From Candidatus Omnitrophota bacterium (GTDB lineage: Bacteria; Omnitrophota; Gorgyraeia; DTHP01): DNA of 37,097 nucleotides. The notes beneath the pieces are model-generated. The model saw nothing but the letters and a program-made list of their open reading frames with translations, had not been told where the DNA came from and made no database searches. A program made the position numbers and the translations under genes. Positions within the stretch are counted from its first letter, which is position 1. Every line of letters begins with the position of its first letter. Positions 32,300-37,097 of this stretch are shown in pieces. The DNA lies in the NCBI GenBank assembly GCA_023819145.1, contig JAMWCW010000014.1:1-37097 (forward strand), given 5' to 3'.

Positions 32300-32734
32300 C
32301 TAATAAGCTTCTTCCCACTTCAATCCCGCAGGTTTCACTGCTACGCCGTGTGCAGGTGAATAATTTGAATATGTCCCATTAGTAGCAACTGCTCGTACTC
32401 GATAGACATACCAGTTGTTATCGCTCAAGTTATTATGAATGAAACTGGTAGCGGTGTAATTTGCCGGCGTAATTCCCGCAAAAACATTGGTAGGAGAATT
32501 AGTAGAAAAAGGATAATTGGAATATTCTAAATTATACCAGCTGGCACCAGAAGCAGAACTCCATTCTACATAAATGCTTCTTTTTTGTGGATGAAGTGGT
32601 AAAGCTCTTACCCAAGAGGTCAAAGCAGAGGGTGCAGATTGTTGAGAAAAAGCATACCTTATCATCCGGTAATCAAAAATAAGAAAACTAACCACCATTA
32701 TCAAAACCGACAATAAATTAACTAACCTTTTCAT
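32300..32734 (-). CDS. Exported protein with a fibronectin type III-like domain
   Basis: The 144-residue product has an N-terminal membrane or signal segment (MKRLVNLLSVLIMVVSFLIF). One FnIII-like beta-sandwich lies at about 45-138: SIYVEWSSASGASWYNLEYS, then WYVYRVRAVATNGTYSNYS. No catalytic site is apparent. It follows the O-antigen ligase-type gene by 48 bases, and that gap contains a TCTGCGT-type repeat. Confidence 0.75.
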   Translation of the reverse strand: MKRLVNLLSVLIMVVSFLIFDYRMIRYAFSQQSAPSALTSWVRALPLHPQKRSIYVEWSSASGASWYNLEYSNYPFSTNSPTNVFAGITPANYTATSFIHNNLSDNNWYVYRVRAVATNGTYSNYSPAHGVAVKPAGLKWEEAY

Positions 32735-32783
32735 TTTTGCGTTATTCCGCGTGGTTCTCAGCGTAAATCTGCTTCTAATCTTT
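32735..32783 (+). repeat. TCTGCGT-type degenerate repeat (copy D)
   Basis: TTCCGCGTGGTTCTCAGCG followed by TAAATCTGCTTCTAATC resembles the repeats at 34590-34645 and 36226-36365. Confidence 0.5.
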
Positions 32784-34492
32784 TATTCAAAGATCAGCTG
32801 CCTTATCTGCCAGGCATAATATTCTTTTTTATTCTTACTTAATACAAAATCAAATTCCCTTAATGCTCTCTCAATATCCCCTTTTTTAAAATAAACAAAT
32901 CCCAAATTATAATGTGCATTAAGATATTCAGGGGAAATTTCTATTGCTTTCTGATAGTAATCTATAGCTTTATCTAAATTATTTATCTCTGCATACACAT
33001 TTCCTAAATTTGTATAGGAGAATATAGAACTACTATCAAGACTTATTGCCTTTTCCAAATACGCTTTTGCTCTCTGCCAATCCATGATTTTAGCATAAAG
33101 TGTCCCTAATTTAAAATAAATTTGCGCATCTGCTTTATTATTCAAAATCTTTTCCTCACCCTCTTTCCTTATTATTTCAATCTCACTCAAATTTACTTTT
33201 AACCTTCTTACTGAATTGTGATATTCTTGGCTCATCTCAAAATTGTAAAAGGCTTGCTTTAGTAAAAAAATACCTAAAATTACACAAACAAGAAAAATAA
33301 TTATTCTTTTATATAAAATTGATTTTTGTAAAGATTCTTCTTTCATTTTCTCTATACTCCCTGCAATACCCATTATAAACCAGAAAAAAATTGCTGTAAA
33401 AAGAAAACGCAAGGAGACATCAAAAAGATTAACTAGTAAAATCCCGCTTAACGAACATAAACCTCCCAAACTAACCAAACTGAAAAGACTATCTTTACTC
33501 TTTAAATTTTTCTTTAACATAACAAAAGTTTTACCAAGAATCCATAAAAATAGACCCAAGCCCACTATGCCTAATTCTGCAGTCAAAGTTAAAAACTCAT
33601 TATGGGCATTGTTTACAAACTGGTCAGGATAAATCTGACGCAATGGTTGAGGAGAAAACTTAGGAAAATAGATGGGCAAGTTCCCCACTCCCCAACCAAA
33701 GAGCCATTTCTCTTTAATTAACCTTAATGCTCCCTGCCAGATATAAATCCTATCTTTCAAAACAAAGAAGGGAAGGATTTGCCGAAAGAAAATTAATCCT
33801 CCTATAATCGCTATAATTAAAATTTGGTAGAAACGTTTAAAGTTCTTTTTATTCCCAATAATTTCCTTATAAAATCCCAGACCAAAAAATAAAATTAAAG
33901 AAAATATCCCCCCACCAATTCCTGCTCTACTTTTTGTAAAAAAAAGGGCGATTAAAAATACCACAGCAGAAATAAAAAAAAGAAATTTCTCTTCTTTATC
34001 CTCAGTATGATAAAACCTTACCAGCGAAACAGGTATTAGAGAAACTAAAAAACTGGCAAAGAGATTAGGATTACCAAAACTCCCCACAAATTCTATCTGA
34101 TAGAGAAAACTGTAAAGACAAAGCAGTAGAGAAGAAAAAATCCAGAGGTTAAATAAATAGTTAATTTCTTCTTTTCTCCTTGAAGAATTAACCAAAAGAA
34201 AATAAAAAGCAATTAAAACGGAACTATTTAAGAATCTATAGCCGGAGGCACTTTTAAAGGGAGAAAATAGATAAGAAATAAATAGCCAGACAAAATATAG
34301 AAAAAGTGGCGTATCAAGAGAGGTCTTCGTGTAAAAATTTTCTTTAATTAAATAGCCAAAAGATCCGATAAAGAGAAGTATTCCTACAATCGTATAAGCA
34401 AGAAAAACTTTATAATTAATCCAATCTACATTGGGAATTATAATCTCTAAGATTAGTAATAAACAAATTCCCCCGTAAATTATTCTCTTCAT
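32783..34492 (-). CDS. O-antigen ligase/polymerase-like membrane protein with C-terminal TPRs
   Basis: The 569-residue product has about ten to twelve hydrophobic segments in residues 1-410. It contains the Wzy_C/WaaL-type periplasmic region (GWGVGNLPIYFPKFSP... FVNNAHNEFLTLTAELG), where NNAHNEFL is characteristic. Three to four TPR units follow at about 440-565 (AQIYFKLGTLYAKIMDWQRAKAYLEKAI, then NLGNVYAEINNLDKAIDYYQKA and NLGFVYFKKGDIERALREFD). Members join or polymerise surface sugars in the outer part of the inner membrane. Fused TPRs are known in pilin-linked PglL/PilO-like ligases, so with pseudopilin genes next door a pilin O-glycosylation role is possible. An inverted repeat lies just upstream. 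Confidence 0.85.
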   Translation of the reverse strand: MKRIIYGGICLLLILEIIIPNVDWINYKVFLAYTIVGILLFIGSFGYLIKENFYTKTSLDTPLFLYFVWLFISYLFSPFKSASGYRFLNSSVLIAFYFLLVNSSRRKEEINYLFNLWIFSSLLLCLYSFLYQIEFVGSFGNPNLFASFLVSLIPVSLVRFYHTEDKEEKFLFFISAVVFLIALFFTKSRAGIGGGIFSLILFFGLGFYKEIIGNKKNFKRFYQILIIAIIGGLIFFRQILPFFVLKDRIYIWQGALRLIKEKWLFGWGVGNLPIYFPKFSPQPLRQIYPDQFVNNAHNEFLTLTAELGIVGLGLFLWILGKTFVMLKKNLKSKDSLFSLVSLGGLCSLSGILLVNLFDVSLRFLFTAIFFWFIMGIAGSIEKMKEESLQKSILYKRIIIFLVCVILGIFLLKQAFYNFEMSQEYHNSVRRLKVNLSEIEIIRKEGEEKILNNKADAQIYFKLGTLYAKIMDWQRAKAYLEKAISLDSSSIFSYTNLGNVYAEINNLDKAIDYYQKAIEISPEYLNAHYNLGFVYFKKGDIERALREFDFVLSKNKKEYYAWQIRQLIFE

Positions 34493-34501
34493 ACCTTAGT
34501 T

Positions 34502-34536
34502 ATTTGACAAATTAAGTTCAACACAAAATGTCAAAT
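34502..34536. promoter_or_regulatory. Inverted repeat near the O-antigen ligase-type gene start
   Basis: ATTTGACA (34502-34509) and TGTCAAAT (34529-34536) are separated by 19 bases, 10 bases upstream of the ATG at 34492. A TATAAT-like box (34535-34540) partly overlaps the right arm. This could be an operator. Confidence 0.35.
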
Positions 34537-34589
34537 TATACCTCTATGGCAATCCATATTTATTTTAAAATATTCTCTTCTTTGTCTAC

Positions 34590-34641
34590 TACTTTTTCCG
34601 CGTTTTTCCGCGTTTTGTTCAGCGCATATCAGCTTCTACAC
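34590..34641 (+). repeat. TCTGCGT-type degenerate repeat (copy C)
   Basis: Runs of TTTTCCGCG followed by TCAGCGCATATCAGCTTCTAC, the same pattern as at 32735 and 36226. Confidence 0.5.
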
Positions 34642-34690
34642 TTTTTAACCACTTACCCATTTAACTATTTAACCTTTTAACCATTTAACC
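34642..34690 (-). repeat. Degenerate GTTAAATG octamer array
   Basis: The minus strand reads six units: GTTAAATG, GTTAAAAG, GTTAAATA, GTTAAATG, GGTAAGTG and GTTAAAAA. This is the same octamer as at 14594-14657, here just after the LamG pseudopilin stop. Confidence 0.75.
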
Positions 34691-34693
34691 AAA

Positions 34694-35860
34694 TCAATAT
34701 ATCCGTGGCACATTCACACTCACCACCCTCTGTGCCGGGGCTTTATCCAAAGAAATCACCTGTTTTGCTTCCACACTGCTTACCGAGGTAAGCAAACCAT
34801 TCTGCACGGCAGTGGCCATAAAACTTACAGAGAAAGAGCAATTGGATTGCCCAAGAGGATTAAAACCCGTTCCGGCAGCTAATCCTACAGGGGAAGGCTT
34901 ATACACTCCGGTAGTAGAGGTTGCTCCATAAACAGTCCCATTATTTCCCTTTCCCGAAGAATCAATTGATGTATAACCTGAAGCAAATTTCCACCAGCCA
35001 ACCAAGCCGGTTCTATTCAGAGGCATTTTGTAATTGTAAGAATATTGAATCTCTTCTTGAGTTAAAGCACGATTGTAGATACGCACCTCATCAATGATGC
35101 CTTGATAGTAAACTCCAGTATAACCATAACCAATAGTTACATTATAAGTGGAGGCAGTAGCACTTGCATAAGCGGCGGCAGTAGAAGTAAGTAAATTGCC
35201 ATCCTTATACCAGTAAAGCATCATATTAGTCAAATTTCTTACAAGAGCAAAATGATGCCATTCGTTCTGAACCACAGAATTTGCTCCTGAACCAAATCCC
35301 TGATAAGGCGTACACCTTCCTCCACAGGTTCCATAGTAAAAAGAAATACTACCATTTGTTTCTTGAGTAAAAGCAAACTCTCCACCGTAAGCTTTATCTA
35401 GAATATTTTGTCTACCCTTAGCGATATTCGTAGGCTTTATCCAGAACTCTACTGTTAAACTACCGGTAACCTTTAGGGAGGAAGAATCTCTCACATTTAC
35501 ATAATCATCTGTCCCATCAAAACTCAATGCATCAGAATCCACAAGCCACATTGGATCAGAACTTAATTGCATTAGCCCATATTCCACTCCTGCCTCAGCA
35601 AGATAATAGGCCTGCGTGGAATATAAAAGTTGATATGATGACTGATTATTGACAATCATTAAAGTTATAAGTACCAGTCCAATAATCACAAAGACAATAA
35701 TAATATACAAAACCATAGTCAAGACAATCCCCTTTTGATTTGTAGAAGCAGAGTTACGCTGCAAACTACGCAGATTTACGCCGAAATTAGTATTAATCAG
35801 TGCAGTCCTGCGTTGCCATCTGCATCTTTCTGTTTCTATACTTTTCACGTGCCTTATCAT
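34694..35860 (-). CDS. Pseudopilin (PilX/GspK-like) with an inserted LamG domain
   Basis: The product has a prepilin-like segment at about 42-68: NQKGIVLTMVLYIIIVFVIIG. The cleavage Gly is G44 and there is no Glu at +5, as in PilX/GspK proteins. The pilin-type YLAEAGVEYGL (about 85-95) follows. A LamG/concanavalin-like domain lies at about 110-265: LSFDGTDDYVNV, LTVEFWIKP, WHHFALVRN and GIIDEVRIYNRALTQEEI. The pilin scaffold seems to resume at about 335-388 (GQSNCSFSVSF... SSVEAKQVISLD). Minor pseudopilins of this type sit at pilus tips. The ATG at 35860 would give a leader of more than 40 residues, half of it translated repeat DNA and overlapping the GxxExxY gene by 68 bases. The real start may be a later codon such as the TTG at residue 33. 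Confidence 0.85.
   Translation of the reverse strand: MIRHVKSIETERCRWQRRTALINTNFGVNLRSLQRNSASTNQKGIVLTMVLYIIIVFVIIGLVLITLMIVNNQSSYQLLYSTQAYYLAEAGVEYGLMQLSSDPMWLVDSDALSFDGTDDYVNVRDSSSLKVTGSLTVEFWIKPTNIAKGRQNILDKAYGGEFAFTQETNGSISFYYGTCGGRCTPYQGFGSGANSVVQNEWHHFALVRNLTNMMLYWYKDGNLLTSTAAAYASATASTYNVTIGYGYTGVYYQGIIDEVRIYNRALTQEEIQYSYNYKMPLNRTGLVGWWKFASGYTSIDSSGKGNNGTVYGATSTTGVYKPSPVGLAAGTGFNPLGQSNCSFSVSFMATAVQNGLLTSVSSVEAKQVISLDKAPAQRVVSVNVPRIY
35740..35850 (+). repeat. TCTGCGT-type degenerate repeats (copy B)
   Basis: Contains GAGTTACGCTGC, CTACGCAGATTTACG and CCTGCGTTGCCATCTGCATC motifs of the same family as 36226-36365, lying between the GxxExxY and pseudopilin genes. Part is translated into both. 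Confidence 0.6.
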
Positions 35861-36227
35861 AAATACGCCTTTTTATCTCCAATTTCTCACTACCAAAATT
35901 TATCAAAAATCCCAATTTATAATCCGAAGCTTTCAAATAATACCAAAATTGCCTCTCATCTTCTTTAGTTAAATAGGGTTTTACTTTGAGCTCAATCAAT
36001 ATTTTATCATTAACCACTAAATCTGGCACATATACTCCCACTTTTTCATCTTTAAATCTGACTTCTATCTTCTTATCTATCTCCGGAAATAAGCCACGCT
36101 CTTTTAATTCTTTAACCAGAGCCTTCCGAATTACCGATTCCTTAAAAGCTCCTCCAAATTCTTTCCATACACAAAAACACGCCCCTCTTATTTGATATGA
36201 TTCTTCTTTATATAATAATTTGTCCAT
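35793..36227 (-). CDS. GxxExxY protein
   Basis: The family is defined by conserved Gly, Glu and Tyr and is thought to be nuclease-like; its function is unproven. The product has LYKEESYQIRGACFCVWKEFGGAFKESV, then VYVPDLVVNDKILIELKV (a PD-(D/E)xK-like core), and RQFWYYLKASDYKLGFLINFGSEKLEIKRRIY. The C-terminal YRNRKMQMATQDCTD looks like translated repeat DNA. The gene stands between two pseudopilin genes and is flanked on both sides by TCTGCGT-type repeats. It starts at an ATG preceded by CGCGGAA. Confidence 0.85.
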   Translation of the reverse strand: MDKLLYKEESYQIRGACFCVWKEFGGAFKESVIRKALVKELKERGLFPEIDKKIEVRFKDEKVGVYVPDLVVNDKILIELKVKPYLTKEDERQFWYYLKASDYKLGFLINFGSEKLEIKRRIYDKAREKYRNRKMQMATQDCTD

Positions 36228-36365
36228 TTCCGCGTGGTCATCAGCGTCAATCTGCCTCTACGCCTTTTCTGCGTATATCTGCGTTGCTATCTGCGTCATT
36301 CTGCTTCTACGCTTTTTCTGTGTCGTTCTGCGTTGCTATCTGCATCATTCTGCTTCTACGCTTTT
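36226..36365 (+). repeat. TCTGCGT-type repeat tract with a 39-base direct repeat (copy A)
   Basis: Two 39-base copies (36278-36316 and 36327-36365) beginning TCTGCGTTGCTATCTGC differ by one base. They are preceded by shorter related pieces (TTCCGCGTGGTCATCAGCG, TCTGCCTCTACGCC). The tract lies between the pseudopilin stop and the GxxExxY start. Confidence 0.8.
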
Positions 36366-36945
36366 ATTCTCCCGAGGTATAAAAATTCCTCAACTGAATA
36401 TCGGTATTAAGCGTTACATCTTGCTCGGGAGAAGGCATATCCAGCACCAAATCAACCCTTACGACGCGCACTGCAGTGGTAGATGTCGTAACTGCACCAT
36501 TTTTATCATAATAACTAAAAGTCAAATTATTTACACTCTTCGCCAAAGAAACAAAATCGTTTGCTGCTGCCATATTGGTTTTTTCACTGCGCCACAAAGC
36601 ATTGTTGGTAAACTTGTAGGCAATTACATAGGTTGTTCCGCTTAAAACCGCATTAAACTGTATATCCGTGGCATTCATGGTAGTGATGGTAAAACGTTCC
36701 GCTTGACGCAATTCTCGGGAAAGTCTTTCCAGGGCAACTCTTCCTCGGTCTACAATATCGGTTCTGGCTGTTCCTCCCATCCAGACCTTTAATCCCTGAG
36801 TAAGCATATAGGTAAGACCCACAGAAAGAATTCCCACAATGGCAATGGCAATGAGTAACTCGATGAGAGTAACAGACTTCTTTATCGCTAAAACACGCGA
36901 AAGCCAACGCGAAAATACGCTAAATTTTATTCCTTGCCGTGTCAT
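36364..36945 (-). CDS. Prepilin-type protein (PilW/GspJ-like)
   Basis: The product is about 193 residues. IKKSVTLIELLIAIAIVGIL lies near the start; with the ATG at 36945, S24|V25 is the likely prepilin-peptidase site and E29 is the conserved +5 Glu. The -1 residue is Ser rather than Gly. Downstream, GRVALERLSRELRQAERFT is typical of PilW/GspJ minor pseudopilins. A longer frame from 36984 is possible, but ATG 36945 has GGAGGG just upstream. It overlaps the 3' end of the upstream GxxExxY gene by 26 bases. Confidence 0.85.
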   Translation of the reverse strand: MTRQGIKFSVFSRWLSRVLAIKKSVTLIELLIAIAIVGILSVGLTYMLTQGLKVWMGGTARTDIVDRGRVALERLSRELRQAERFTITTMNATDIQFNAVLSGTTYVIAYKFTNNALWRSEKTNMAAANDFVSLAKSVNNLTFSYYDKNGAVTTSTTAVRVVRVDLVLDMPSPEQDVTLNTDIQLRNFYTSGE

Positions 36946-37097
36946 AGACCCTCCGAATAATCTCAACTTTATTTGCTGAGCCAAAATTAATCAAGTAACC
37001 CACTTTATACATTGAAGATTTAAGGTAATGCCAGAATTGCCTGATCTCCTCTTTGGTTAAGAAGGAATTCGCCTTTAATTCAATTAGAATTTCATCA
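36920..37097 (-). CDS. GxxExxY protein, 5' part beyond the window
   Basis: The minus frame runs from the window edge to a TAG at 36920-36922. It reads DEILIELKANSFLTKEE, QFWHYLKSSMYKVGYLINFG and KVEIIRRVYDTARNKI, matching the second half of the other GxxExxY protein residue for residue in most positions. The end overlaps the start of the PilW-like gene. Confidence 0.85.
   Translation of the reverse strand, partial: DEILIELKANSFLTKEEIRQFWHYLKSSMYKVGYLINFGSANKVEIIRRVYDTARNKI

Overview
This 37-kb window is AT-rich bacterial chromosome. Almost every gene reads leftward (minus strand); the only rightward features I can support are a tRNA-Leu and one divergent sigma-factor-like gene. Exported beta-barrel, TPR, PKD and fibronectin-type proteins, type IV pilin-like proteins and an O-antigen-ligase-type protein point to an uncultured diderm. 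GxxExxY genes embedded in degenerate TCTGCGT-type intergenic repeats are frequent in Omnitrophota and related candidate phyla, so I lean that way, but this is inference and there is no rRNA here to settle it.

Layout from left to right. 1-7.4 kb: a truncated secreted subtilase, a complete IS481-like insertion sequence with a canonical -1 slippery heptamer between its two frames, then a coupled pair of exported proteins (TPR/beta-barrel and triple-PKD). 7.4-13.4 kb: larC (first domain only), a queD-queC-queE-queF preQ1 (queuosine) cluster, murI, an amiC-type amidase, and ssrA with smpB directly upstream. 13.4-18.9 kb: an AEC transporter and tRNA-Leu(CAG) on divergent promoters that share one -35 region, an octamer repeat array leading into the sigma-like gene, and an hspR-hsp20-clpB heat-shock operon. 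18.9-24.4 kb: an operon of a TPR lipoprotein-like or secreted protein, a GlcD-type FAD oxidase, a radical SAM protein, a BaiN-type flavoprotein and Maf.

24.4-31.2 kb: a tightly packed run of mazG, a PurF-like protein without its catalytic cysteine, an SPL-family radical SAM protein, a Dcd-like deaminase, a metallo-beta-lactamase-fold hydrolase, a GroES-like protein, a release-factor-like protein with a GGQ motif and a zinc ribbon protein, preceded by an EF-Tu domain-2-like protein and a PTS IIA. 31.2-32.2 kb: a tRNA cluster (Gly, Leu, Lys, Arg). In it, two halves of a tRNA-Arg(TCT)-like gene flank a complete tRNA-Arg(TCG). 32.3-37.1 kb: a fibronectin-like exported protein, an O-antigen ligase/TPR membrane protein and two pseudopilin genes (one carrying a LamG domain), interleaved with two GxxExxY genes and repeat-derived intergenic DNA.

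The strongest leads are the nested or split tRNA-Arg, the PurF-like protein with Ser in place of Cys and other lost glutaminase residues, the octamer array built into a start codon, and the interleaving of GxxExxY genes, repeats and pseudopilins. Several genes also have near-consensus promoters whose -10 box lies only 11-12 bases from the start codon, which suggests leaderless or nearly leaderless transcripts.
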